Positions 44,903-56,110 of a DNA stretch of 64,000 nt are shown piece after piece. The stretch spans positions 558,001 to 622,000 of the forward strand of contig OZ237746.1 of assembly GCA_965178125.1 (NCBI GenBank), written 5' to 3'. This DNA is from Bilabrum cf. latius (taxonomy: Eukaryota > Bigyra: Bicosoecida > Bigyra > Bicosoecida). Positions within the stretch are counted from its first letter, which is position 1. Each line of letters opens with the position of its first letter. Under the pieces are notes generated by a model. It was given only the letters and a program-made list of their open reading frames with translations. It was not told the DNA's origin and did no database searches. Both the position numbers and the translations under genes were made by a program.

Positions 44903-47900
44903 ATGCAAGCCAAAGCCGCATGGGTTCAGTTCTATCCTCCAGAGAAGGATTTTCCGGGCCATAGAGAATGCCACAGGATGCTCAGCATTTGTGACAAGGT
45001 TTGGCTCTTCGGTGGCAACGATAAGACGATGTAGACCAACGACGTCCACGTTTTCGATGCTGGTAAGTGATTGCATTGCTTCACTTTAGGGTGCAGGCGT
45101 CGTGATTGCCTTTTGGTTTGCGAACCCGTTCGCACCGCGTGCCAAATCAAACCCTTGCTCGCCAATCACCCGTGCGGTACCGTCGCGGTGTTTGTCTGGT
45201 GATAAGCTCATATTACGACGCAGAGTCCTTATCATGGACAAAAGTGGAAGTATCGGGGCCAAAACCGAAGCCTAGATCCGCCAACGCCGCCACCGCATGG
45301 GGTTCCAAAATACTCGTCTCCGGCGGATGGGACGGACAGGTCGAACTGAACGACCTTCACGTATTTGACACCAGTGAGCTATATAAAGGTCGTCATAAAG
45401 CTACATATTCTGTTGATTAGCGCCTTTTGCTTCTCGCTGCGTGGCATGGCTAGGTCGTGCGTCAACCACCCCGCCGTGACACACCACAGACACCCCCTGC
45501 CACGAGCAATCCTCCCCCCCGCAGAGACAGGCAAGTGGAGCGAAATTATAACCTGGGGCGACCCTCCGTGCATCCCCTGCCCCCGGCACTTCCACTCCAT
45601 CGCCGCCCTCGGAGACCTCCTCCTCGTGTTCGGGGGATACACGGGCCGGAACTGGCTCAATGACCTCCACTGCCTGCACTTGCCAACACGTAAATGGATC
45701 CCGGTGCAATTCATGAGGCCCGCCCAAGCCAACCAGACGCTGGCACAGCCGCGAGGTGCCCAGCCGCAGCCACAGCAAGGCCCGGGTGGTGAAGCAGGTG
45801 CAGGCTCTGCCCAGTCCGCCCCACCACCCAGCGAGACTGGCGCTGCCATCGGCGCTTAGACTCATGGACAGGCAGGCGGCCAAGAACGGACGGCTGCACT
45901 CTCTAACGGTCAAGCTCAATAGCAGCAGCAGCAGCAGTAGCAGCAGCCGCAGGCCACGATGCAGGACCAGGACGACAGCGAGGACAGCTCTGACGCGAGC
46001 GAGGACTCGAGCGACGGCGAGGACGACGACGGGGACATGGCGATCGAGCGGCAGGCGAGGGCCTTGGCCTCCTTGAAGCGGTGGAAGCAGCGCTGGAGGC
46101 CCAGTCGCAGGGCCTCGGCCACTCTGGAGGCGGTGGAGGAGCAGGGCATGGTCTTCCTGCTGGGGGGGTATGACGGGCACTACTTTCTGTCGGACCTGTG
46201 GGCCATCGAGCCAGAGATGGTGATGCCGCCGAGCGGGTCTGGACCTGGGTCCAGGTCTTCTGACCCTGCCTCCATCTCTGCGTCTTCCTCGTCTTCCTCC
46301 TCGTCGGCTGCTGGTGCTGCTGCTTCTGCTGCTAGTGTCGATGCTGGCAGCAGCATGAGCACGGGGAAGACTAGAGCCCCCATCGCGATTCGCGCCCACC
46401 TCAACCGCATTGGGGGCGGGAGGCTGGGACCCAAGCGCAACCCGCTCGACAGAACCGACCACCGGGACCTCCTGCACGGCGACTGGCCACCTCCACGCTC
46501 CGGGCACGCGTGCACAGTGTCTGACGGCCTCATGTACGTGGTGGGCGGCCGCCACAGCGGGGGCCGGCGCAACGATCTGTTCGTGTACGACCCCAAGACC
46601 GAGAAGTGGACCCACGTGCCCCCCGTATCTGACAAGAGCGTGCCCAAGGAGAGGAAGACCCACAGCATCGCAGTGTCCCAGGGCTGGCTCTTTCTGTTCG
46701 GGGGCCACGACGGCAAGTTCTGGAGGCAGGACCACTGGATGGTCAACCTGGGGGGCATCCAGAGGGCCGTGGCGGGGGCACAGGCCATCAAGGTGCCCCG
46801 CTCCACGATCTCAACGGACATGGCCAGGCTGCTGCCCTTTGAGGCCAACGACTCGGCGGCCATGGAGCGGCTGAGGGACGCAGAGGACGAGCTGCACGAG
46901 CTGGTGCGGATCGTGGAGGAGCGGCAGGGGAGCTCTCTGGGGCCTATCCAGGGGCATGGGACGGAAAGAGAAAGGGGAGGGCACAGGACGAAAGTGCCCG
47001 GAACCGGCCTGTCAGTCGGCATGGAGCAGGAGGACCAGGGGGCTACCATGGGCCTGGGGACAGGAATGGGGCGTCCGCCCCCCGGTGCACAGACCCCCAC
47101 AGGGGGGAGCCGACCCCTCCCCTCGTCCGCGGCCTCCTCGTCCTCGACCGTGTCTGACACCGGCTCGGCCCATGGGAGCGCGTCTGCCTCCTCTGCCGTT
47201 GCGCCCTTCCACATCGCGAGGAGCCCGCTCTCAAGGCGGGGCAGGCGGGGGTCGGCTTCCTCGACCTAGGGCTAGGGCTAGGGCTAGGGCTAGGGCTCGT
47301 CTTCTTCTGCGGGTCTCTCCCTGCCCGGGGCACAGGCGCACCTCCAGGCTGTCCCGTCGTCGTCCTCTTCGACCTCGACTTCGACACGAGCATCGTCGCC
47401 CTCGCAGGCCACGGGCACTGCAGGCCAAGGTGGACTGCCCGCCGGGGCAGCCGCTCCAGGAGGGCAGGCCCCGCCTGGCAGCAGCGAGGGTGAGAGCGTC
47501 GCTCGTCACACAGCCAACGCCCCACTAGCAGCGTCTCGCGCGGTGGCTGCGTTGGCCAGCGGCGAATCCGTGCTGCATGGGCTCATTGGTCCACAGCAGC
47601 CGGCCATGTCGGGCAGCGGGGGCGAGCCAGAGATCCAGTGCCCCAACCTCTGCATCCGGCCAGACGCGGTATGCCTCGAGTCGGGCGAGGATCTGGTTGT
47701 GGCAGCTGTCAGGCTGGGCATATCAACGGCACCTGCGGCCACTGGAGTGGTGCGCCGTTGGCTGGAGGCAGTCGTGGGGATGCGCTCCTGCTGCAAGGGC
47801 TAGGCTTCCGGCCACAGGGAACACGGAGCAGGCACAGACGACTCTGTGCCTGCCGCTCCCGACGTCCTGGTTCGCGTGGCGGGATGCGACGTGGCTCTCC

Positions 47901-49144
47901 ACTGGATGGTCCTCGCTCTCAGGTGCGAGTTCTTCAGGACTGCCCACGCGTGGCAAGCTCGGGGAGGGCGGGCACCGTCGCCCATGCAGGCCATGGAGAG
48001 GGGCGGCTCGCCTCCGACCAGCTCCTCTGGCGGTGCCAGCTCTAGCGGCGGCGTGGTCACCTCAGGGCAGGACCCCTCGCGGCTCCCCGTGGTGGAGCTC
48101 CCAGGCACCCGATTGTCCGCCTTCCTCATCGTGGCGAGGTACCTCTACTGCGACTCGCTGCCCACGGACGATGCCCTGCTCGAGCACTCGGGGGAGCTGC
48201 TGGAGCTCGCAGGGAGGCTTGGCCTGCACCGCCTGCAGCGCCACGTGGAGGGGTTTCTCTCGCACCGCATGCACTGTGACAACGCCGCCGACCTGCTGAG
48301 CCTGGCAGACGACGTCGGTGCCGACGAGCTCAAGGAGCGGGCCATCCGCTGCATCCTGGGCGCGTTCGACCACGTCGTTATGCTGCCGAGCTTCGTCTGC
48401 CTGCGTGCTGACCTCCTTAAGGAAGTTCTATTCCGCAAGCAAGGGGGCATGCGGCCCGTGGTGCGGCCGGCCTCGTCCTCGGGAAGCGCGGCCCTTGCTG
48501 CCAGCGAAGGCAGCAAGGGTGCCGGAACCGCTACTGGACTAGCCGGTATCCACGGCTCGACTGCAGCCTCGATGAGCTCCTCTCTGGTGCCCGGGCTGCG
48601 GTGGGAGGACGTGGTGGCTGCGGACCGCGCGATCGGGGCACTGCACATGGATGGCTCCCTGGCTGGGTCCCGCGGTCCTTCGTCGGTAGCGTCTGGAGGG
48701 GCGCTGTCGGGCCGCAAGCGCGGCAGGGACGAGGCCGAAATGAGCACCGACCCAGTGCAGGAGCTGCCTGCCGAGCTCGGCAGCGGCGGCGGTCAGTCGG
48801 CGCACCAGCGGCTGCTGTAGAGAGCGCAGGTGGCCGCGACCAGGGCTGCGATCGGTGCTGGGCTACGGGAGGAGGCAGTCGGGTAGATCGTGGCGAGACT
48901 CATCGCAGAGCTGGCGCCGCAGCTTGTGGGTGATGGAGGCGACCAGCACGAGCAGGTCCCTGGCCACGGAGCCAGGAAGAGGAGGAGGGGTCCGGATGGG
49001 AACAGGGTCCGCGCAGCTGGCGTTTCTGCGGGTTCACAGGCGTCGGCAGAGGGAGACCACCCCAACGAGGAAGGCAGCAACGGTTCTGGAGAGCGGGGCG
49101 AGGGGAATGGTGGTGGAAGTGCTCGCCCAGGCTCGAGTGTGTGA
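44903..49144 (+). CDS. Kelch-repeat BTB/BACK protein (LZTR1-like order)
   Basis: Exons 44903-45062, 45224-45373 and 45525-49144 join in phase to about 1309 aa, TGA stop. Kelch blades (KVWLFGGNDKTM-Q-TNDVHVFD, LVSGGWDGQVELNDLHVFD, LLVFGGYTGRNWLNDL, FLLGGYDGHYFLSDL, YVVGGRHSGGRRNDLFVYD, FLFGGHDGKFW) form an N-terminal propeller. A BTB/POZ domain (PDVLVRVAGCDVALHWMVLALR) and BACK-like helices follow at the C-terminal end. Twelve TAGs are read as Gln. Two lie within a CAG run (45920, 45938), five form a TAGGGC repeat (47267-47296), and others are at 45032, 45857, 47801, 48818 and 48884. Kelch before BTB is the order of LZTR1 and some plant proteins. Probably a Cullin-3 adaptor. The frame is open upstream of the chosen ATG to about 44834, so the start may be earlier. 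Confidence 0.87.
47267..47296 (+). repeat. (TAGGGC)5 in-frame hexamer encoding (Gln-Gly)5
   Basis: Five TAGGGC units sit in the reading frame of the Kelch-BTB gene. Under the standard code this would be five consecutive stops alternating with Gly. With TAG as Gln it is a Gln-Gly run in a Ser/Gln/Gly linker. It superficially resembles a telomeric-type repeat. Confidence 0.9.
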
Positions 49145-49339
49145 TCCGTGATCACACTGCGGTGGTTGCCTGTTGAAGACCTCGCGAGTTGAACCCTCAC
49201 TCTTGGATTCTCATGTTATAACATCCACGGATACGGTGTGTGAAGCCGGCAATGACAGTCATCGAAACCTTCAATGCACCTGTGAGCGTTGGTAGACACT
49301 GCCACTCAATGACTCGGTAAGAGTTAGCCCTGACGCGTT

Positions 49340-50508
49340 TCAAGTGCTCGACACTGCTCGCCTCCGTTTGTTTACACCCACGGCGCTTTCAGAGCTGCGA
49401 GATCGTTTGGAGCCTATCTCACCGCCTCCGTCTGGCGCCAATCCAGCAGAACGCTCCGCTTTTGCGTCAGATTGCAACCCACCCGTGGATGCTTGTCCTG
49501 TCGATACCTCACCACGTGCACTGCCTCCACTCCCGCTGCTGCTATTGCCAAGCGAAGAGCCTGCGTCGCCCTGGCTGGTGCCGCTGTCGTCTTCACTCCC
49601 ACTGTTGCGAGCGGTCGCACGAAGACCCCACTTGTCGCCATTGCGAGGTCTTGTGGCCCCGTCTTGCGCTGGCTCAGCTCCCTTGTGTTCGGAGCTGTTC
49701 GTAGGAGTACCATCAGACCCGGAGGAATCATCGCTATCCTGTCCCATATTGCCGGAGTCCTGGCTGCCTCCTTCCGGCGAATCACCAGACGGAGAATCGC
49801 CCGAAGCGCCACCGCTGTCACCTGGAGCATCAAGGCTAGATCGCCCCCCCACGTCTGACGACGATGCCGCTGGCGGAGGTGCCTAAACGGACTATTTGCC
49901 GAGGTTGGCCGCTGCACCTCCATCACACCCTGTTTCGCATTCTTGGTCTGAGCCACGATGGGCGGCATCGGTTCCCGTGGCGGCACCATGCCGAGTGGTG
50001 TCCGAGCTACGTAGTGCGTGCTGATACCTTCTGGCTTGTTGCACCGCGTGTCGGTCCTCCTGGGCCTTTGAAACAACCTCGGGCTGCTCGTGCAGCAGAA
50101 TGCGGCGGTGTCTCCTCTCTCTCCGTTGCGCAGCTTCACGCCGATGCACGTCGGCCATACTGGTGTACACCGGGGCATCCACACCGGCTGCATGGGCCTG
50201 GATGTCGAACCCGTGAGATCGAAGCAGCGGCGCATTCAAGCTGAATCGACCTGTTGGCGGCCACGCTCCCGCCACTGCGCGGACATTCCGTGGCGACCTT
50301 CCGTCATGCTGCGTCTCCTGCAGCAGCCACTAGCCGTACTGGTCTCGAAGGGCTTGCACCTTGCTGTCCACACGGCGCCCTTCAGCAGAAGCAGACGACT
50401 AACCAGCAGTATTGGGTGTGGGGGCTACCATCGAGTGCTTTGGGGTCGCCGCCATGGCAGCCCGTGCGGCCTTCACCAGCACTGCATAGGTTGAGGTGGC
50501 AGTGCTCG

Positions 50509-50542
<34 letters not shown>

Positions 50543-52386
50543 ATTTGCAGCCTTTGATTGAGCATCTTGACGGTTTGCGCCGCTCTCGTGGAGAGGGACC
50601 AGCCCTGGCACTCTCGCACTGGAGGGCTCCTGCACAAACCGCACGCGCCTCGACTGCGAGTCCGTCTCGCCCGCATGGTGCTCCTCGTTTTCCGCATGGG
50701 AGTGTTGCGCCTGCCCATCGGCGTGCCCCATAGCACGCGCCGCGTCCAGCTGCCGTGCTGCCTCGGGGGGCATCTCACCATTGCCAACCCCACCCATTTC
50801 ACCATTCAGGTCCCCAACTTGATTCTCAGGCGCGCCAGCCCTTGTGCGTCCCTCTGTGCTTGGTGCAGCCTCCATCGCTTGGACATGCTCCGCTGCCTCC
50901 CTGGCCTTCTAGATGGCCTCCTGCAGCGACAGCCCATCCCTGAGCACACCCTCCTCGAAGGCCCGGAGCTCCTCGCGGCTCATGGACAGGTGGCTGGGCA
51001 CCGACCTGAGGCTCGGCATGGTGTCCAGCAGCAGCTCTCTCGCCTGCAGGGCCACGTGGCGCAGCTTATCCACCTGTCGCAGGCCCATACACTGCAGCTT
51101 CCTCAGCCGCTGTTCCCTGGAAGACAGATCGGATTGGCTGAGCGTCCCACCCGCGGTCTCGCCGCTGTCATCACCCCCTGCTCCCGATCGCTTGACCCGA
51201 TCGATCTGCTGCTGTACCCCGTGTACTGCTCTCAGCAGGCCATCCGCCTCTGCACTGGCCAGCTGAGCCGCCCGTATGGCGTGCTGCCTCAGCTAGGCGG
51301 AAGACACACCGGGCAGCGACTGGGACTGCACGGCTTCATTCCACGCGAGCTTGGCACCATCGCTCCCGCTCCCGCTCCCGCTCCCGCTCCCGGCACCACT
51401 GCTGCTGCTATGGGTAGACAGCGGAGGGGGTGCTAGCGAGTTCGGCTGGGCGCTTGCGCTCGTACCGCATGCCAGGTGTGCTTTGGACTAGACGGGGCTT
51501 GTGCCGGCAGGCGGAGCGAACCAGAACTGGGGACTTCTCCCGCTCGAGTGGGGGTGGAGAGAGGCCGATGCGCTAGAGGCAGCAGCATGAGCTGGCACGG
51601 CTTGCGCGGGTGCCCCAGCCCCCTGCTACTGCTGCTGCTGCTGAGTGTGAGCGAGCAGTAGTTCGGTGGTTTGGGGATCAAGATTCCACACGCCGACCCC
51701 TCCAGGATGCTGGATCGGACGTTGTAGCTTCATGACAGAGCCGAATGTGAGGCGCCATCCCCCTGTACTGCTTGTTGGCTATTGATCCCACGAGGAGATC
51801 TGCTTGCCGTGTGTCTCCTGGCTCGGCGTTGCATGCTGAACTTGTGCAAAACCAAGGATCTGGCCACACATACTCTTCAGTCTGCTAATATCAGATATCC
51901 TCCATGTTTCAAGCGCATATTGCACCGCGCCTGGAGACATTCGCTCGAATCTGTCCGCGAACACAGCCACCCAACTTCCAATGAGACTCTCGATCGACTT
52001 GAAGTTTACAATCCCCGCATTCTGCGATATGGTGCGTACAAACATGCAAATACTAATGCTGCACTTTCGATCACAGGGACAGAAAGGAGGTGCACGAAAA
52101 GACCAAAGGATGGGGCGTTGTCACACCGACGCTACCATCACGGGCTGCTCAAAACTTGGTCAAATCAAACAACGAATCACAAGAATACGTCGAAACATGC
52201 AACGCAGTGGCATTCGGGGGCGATTGCCCCGGAGAAATTCTCTTGGTGGCCCACAGCGGTGCCCAAAAATCGGAGACATGCAACACATCCACTCCACTAC
52301 CTCACTGTGTACCCTTCAATGATGCCACTGGCATACGGCTGCTGCAAAGTGATAGCATATAATTGCACATCTCGCACTGCTAGCAT
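49340..52386 (-). CDS. Unrecognised Gln/Ser-rich protein with coiled-coil C-terminal half
   Basis: Exons 52386-52306 and 52021-49340, phase 0, 920 aa, TGA stop. Nine TAGs are read as Gln (lowest bases 51779, 51626, 51488, 51293, 50909, 50399, 50330, 49892, 49883). The one at 51626 interrupts a CAG run. Residues about 28-170 look folded (FKSIESLIGSWVAVFADRF, GGWRLTFGSVMKLQRPIQH, GGVGVWNLDPQTTELLLA). A helical, probably coiled-coil segment follows (SREQRLRKLQCMGLRQVDKL, LLLDTMPSLRSVPSHLSMSR). The end is Gly/Ser-rich with a basic tail KRSRSSES...KRRR, maybe nuclear. I recognise no family. The conserved-looking blocks and intact frame argue that it is a real gene. Confidence 0.62.
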
Positions 52387-52854
52387 GCTGGACTCGGCTG
52401 GACGCCTGCTTCCAGCCCATTGACCGATCGAACCGTCCATCAACGAATGTAGACTGCCCTGACAGGTATAAATGCCAACGCTCAAGAGGTGCTTGCAGCG
52501 GCAGAAGTTCTTGTATTTTTTACAGAACTTATTTTCTGTATTATACCTTGGCTGTACGGCGCAATCTGGTAAGAGGTAGGGCGTATTGGATTCCGGCGCG
52601 TGCAGGTGAAGTGATGACTGCACTTGCCAGAGTGCCAGTGCCAGTGGCAGGGATCCGATCCTGCCATCCGGCGCTCATCAATGGATTGCTACTGCTGGTA
52701 CCTTTAGAAGTAGTTACGAGCAGACAGGCCACTGCATCAATTCTGAATGGGCCACCCTTCACATGTACAAGTGGCAGGGACCGCAAATGCTGATCCATGC
52801 TAACGCCGTACTCGCCGCATCTGGCCCGGCCGTATCTCCCCGCACAGACCATGC
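52387..52854. other. Intergenic spacer
   Basis: Lies between the start of the unrecognised gene (leftward) and the stop of the diflavin reductase. It must hold the promoter of the former. No gene seen. Confidence 0.45.
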
Positions 52855-55194
52855 TCACCACAGCTCCTGCACGAGCCTCCTAGTTTTCTCCAGCCGGTCC
52901 ACGAAGCTCGCTGCCTAAGAGTTGTCCATTCTGCCGTGCCGCTGGGCGATCTGCGCCAGTGCCGAGACCACGGCGTGCCCCATCCGCCGGGCCCCGCACA
53001 CGTAGAACGAGCCGCCCTTCCCGTGGATCATGTCCCAAACCCTCGCCTGCCACGCGTCTTCCAGCAGCCTGTCCTGCACGTACACCTTGCCCCCGCCTCG
53101 CTGTTCCCTGGAGAAGGCCAGCACCAGCTCGCTCAGCGTCCCGTCCTCTTTCCACCCCTCGATCTCCTCCCTGTAGATGTAGTCCTCGTCCCGCCGCCTG
53201 CACCCGAAGAACAACACGGTCTCGCCCACCGCATCTGCCCCCAGCCGCTCCCTCTGGATGGCTCGCTCCTGCAGAAAGGCGCGCATGGGGGCGATCCCCG
53301 TCCCGGGGCCTACAAGCACAACCGGCAGTCGTGGGTCGGGCGGCAGCTCGAAATGGGACGTCGTGACAAACACTCGCATGGTGGGCCAGGGGCCCGTCTG
53401 GTCGACAGCTCCAGTCCCGGCGGCGGCCGCAGCCCCGGATGCCGCTGGTCCCACCACCACCCCGTCCTCTGTTCTGTGGGGCCGCACCCCCTGCATGTAG
53501 TGGGTGCACACACCCATGTGTTCCCTGGTCGGGTCCTGGGCCGCCTTGGGCTCTCTGACGATGGACACTGCCAGGTGGATCCGCCTGGGGTGCGCCACAG
53601 AGGAGGACGCGATGGTGTACTGGCGGGGCTTGAGCCTGGGCGCCAGCTCGAGAAATGCGCCCAGAGGGGGCTTCACCGACGAGAACTCCTGCAGCACCTC
53701 CACCAGGGAGCGGCGGGGCTGCACGGCCCACTCTTGCCACTCCCCTCTGCCCTCTGGCTTGGAGAAGAAGGCCAGCCTCGCCCTGTCCTCCGGCTTGGTG
53801 GCCCAGCGAGCCAGCTGGCCCACGAACTCTCTCGAGGGAGTGGCCTGCAGATCCACGTACCACGAGAGGGCAGCACGCACCGTGGTGGGTGTGGGGAACA
53901 GAGGCTCAGGCTGGTCCTCCTCGTCAGCCCCCGCATCGCCTTGTTCCCTGGGCTCCAGCACGAACCAGGCATCTGGATCCTCGAACTCGCCCCCCAGCCA
54001 GGCGCAAAGCGGCTCCACCACGGAGTCCGGGTTCTGGGGCAGCACGCTCAAGTTGTCCGCCGTCTCATAGGCCAGCCCGCTGCCTCTGAGGTCCAGCTCG
54101 ACGTGGAACGTGGAGGCGTCCGGCTGCGGCTTTTGTCGGAGCTCCCTGTTCGCGATGACCCGCACGGGCACCGCGGTGAAATACGGCTCCGATTCCATCG
54201 AGGCCGCTTTGCCCTGGTCCGCCAGCCCCCGTGGGACAGCCTTAGACACCCCGTATGACTTGCCCGCGTGCTTGAGCTCACCCCCCGAGGCAGCCGTGGC
54301 GTCGCCAGCGGCCGCCCTCGCCCAGGATGGCCCCGCCGTGGCCTGCGCCTCCTCCTCCTTCACCGGTGAAAACCCCTGCAGCAGGCTGGGGTCCCGCCGA
54401 GCAGCCGCCGCGAAAGCCTCGCCCTTCCTTCGCAGCGCCTCGGGCTCTGGCACCATCCGCAGCTGCATGGACAGGTCCGCTGCATCGGGGAGGCCGTCTC
54501 CCGCCGATCCACCGGTGGACCCGTCACCCGATCCGGAGGATTCCTCCGCTAGACCCGCGGCCTTCCTCAGCGCTGGCCACAGCTGCTGTCTCCACTGCGC
54601 GAAGTCCTCGTTGATGTTGTCGTCGTCATCGCCTTCGCCATACGGCACCACGCGCTCGGCCCCGCCCTGCTCGAGTCCCTGATTCGTCTGCTTCCCGATA
54701 GCATTGTAGTGGTCGTACGTCTTATTTCCCAGGCCAAACACGCCGAAACGGAGGCCTCGAAGGGCACCAGAGCCGGCAGCGGCACCCCCCCCGCCCCCGC
54801 CCCCCTGCTCTTCGAGCCACTCCATGAACCCCTCCGCGTTGGCCGTGGGATCTCCCTCTCCGTACGTGGCCATCAAGAACAGCGACAGCGGTGGCCCCGC
54901 GCCCTCGCTTGCCCCTGCCCCCGCCCCCGCCCCGTCCTCCCCCCGGGCAAAGTTGGCAGGGTTCCATCCCTCAAGGTCGATCGACTTGCCGCGGAACCCG
55001 TGCCGCCGGGCCTCCTTGACCAGCTTAGAGGCGAATCGCTGGGCAGTTCCGGTTTGGGAGCCCCAGAACACCCGCAGGAGCGGCTTTGACCCAGAGCCGG
55101 CCGCGTCCTCCTCCTCCTCGGCGGGGTCGGCCGCGTCGTCGCCCGCCTCCTCCTCGTCCTCGCTCTCCTCGTCGTCCACCATCCTGCGGTGCAT
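52855..55194 (-). CDS. NADPH-dependent diflavin reductase (cytochrome P450 reductase type)
   Basis: 779 aa from ATG 55194, TGA stop. TAG 52917-52915 near the end is read as Gln and adds the family-typical tail QAASFVDRLEKTRRLVQELW. FMN flavodoxin domain: FWGSQTGTAQRFASKL and LFLMATYGEGDPTANAEGF. The FAD domain has RQYTIASSS; the NADPH domain has LVGPGTGIAPMRAFLQER, VLFFGCRRRDEDYIYREE, YVQDRLLEDAWQARVWDMI and FYVCGARRMG. It passes electrons from NADPH via FAD and FMN to P450s or other heme acceptors. An acidic stretch follows the start, and no membrane anchor is seen in this model. The frame is open to 55509 through another TAG (55243), or an N-terminal exon may be missing, so the anchor may be unannotated. 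Confidence 0.93.
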
Positions 55195-56110
55195 GGGAGC
55201 GACAAAGCTGGAGCATGGGGGGCGGTGGTCAAGTACAACAAGCTAGTGTCTATCGGCACGGACTAGTTTATGCGGTGTGCGTTCCCGCTGTCCCGACGGC
55301 CTGCACAACGCCGTCCAGCTCTGCCCACTCTTGCAGCCACTCGAGGTATCCAGCAGAAGACAGCTCCAAGACGAGTACAATCGCAGGGGCTTCATATAAT
55401 TATCTACATCCATGCAGCAAATCTCTTGAAATGCAACAAGTTGTGCCGCATAAAAGCAAGCTGCGGTAAGGGCACATTGCTGTCCGGAACTCAGCAAGCC
55501 AACCCGCAAGTATTTGAGGTGCGTGGAGCACCGTTGCTACATAATACACTGCCCGATACCAAGTCATTTCCGCACATCCACAAGCATTGGTTTCAGTTGG
55601 CAAAGAGACTGGTGACGTCATGGCGATGGGTCCCTCACTGCACAAGTCTAGGATCCACTGCTGGTTTCGCAGGCCAAAATATATAGGCTAGGATTCCGAT
55701 GCAACCTAATATCACTAATATCCCAAGTGGGCTTGCCAATATCCCCGACATCGCCCTCAGATTGGCAGAGGCGCTAGTCCACCTATTTTGTCATTTTTTG
55801 CGGTTGTAACCAAATTGCATTGCACTGTAGCGAATCTCAAAACACACTGCCCGTGCTCTACAGGGTGCTACAGTTGGTAGCTGATTTGCTTTTCACCGTA
55901 TCTGTTCGTGTAGATTGACGAATAAGTCCTTCACCTACCGTTTGGTGGCTGATCCATCGTTCGATTGGGTAGCTGTGGTGGAAACGAAGCAGCTTGCAGC
56001 TCCGGTCCATCCCGCTGTCCACGTTGGTGGCCAGTCGATCAGGACTGTCATACCGCAGCTAGTTTCGGCAGGCGGATCGCGCAACTTGCATATATAATTG
56101 GATTTGCTGA
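55195..56110. other. Divergent intergenic region, 0.9 kb
   Basis: Lies between the leftward diflavin reductase and the rightward DnaJ gene, so it should contain both promoters. A leftward frame (55509-55243) is open but has no clear protein features. Confidence 0.45.

Noticed and set aside
47267-47296. Interstitial telomeric repeat
   Set aside because: The unit is TAGGGC, only five copies, and it keeps the reading frame of a well-supported gene.
52090-52362. Plus-strand 90-aa open frame in the first intron of the unrecognised Gln-rich gene
   Set aside because: No recognisable motif, and it lies in the intron of a phase-consistent minus-strand gene; kept as non-coding.
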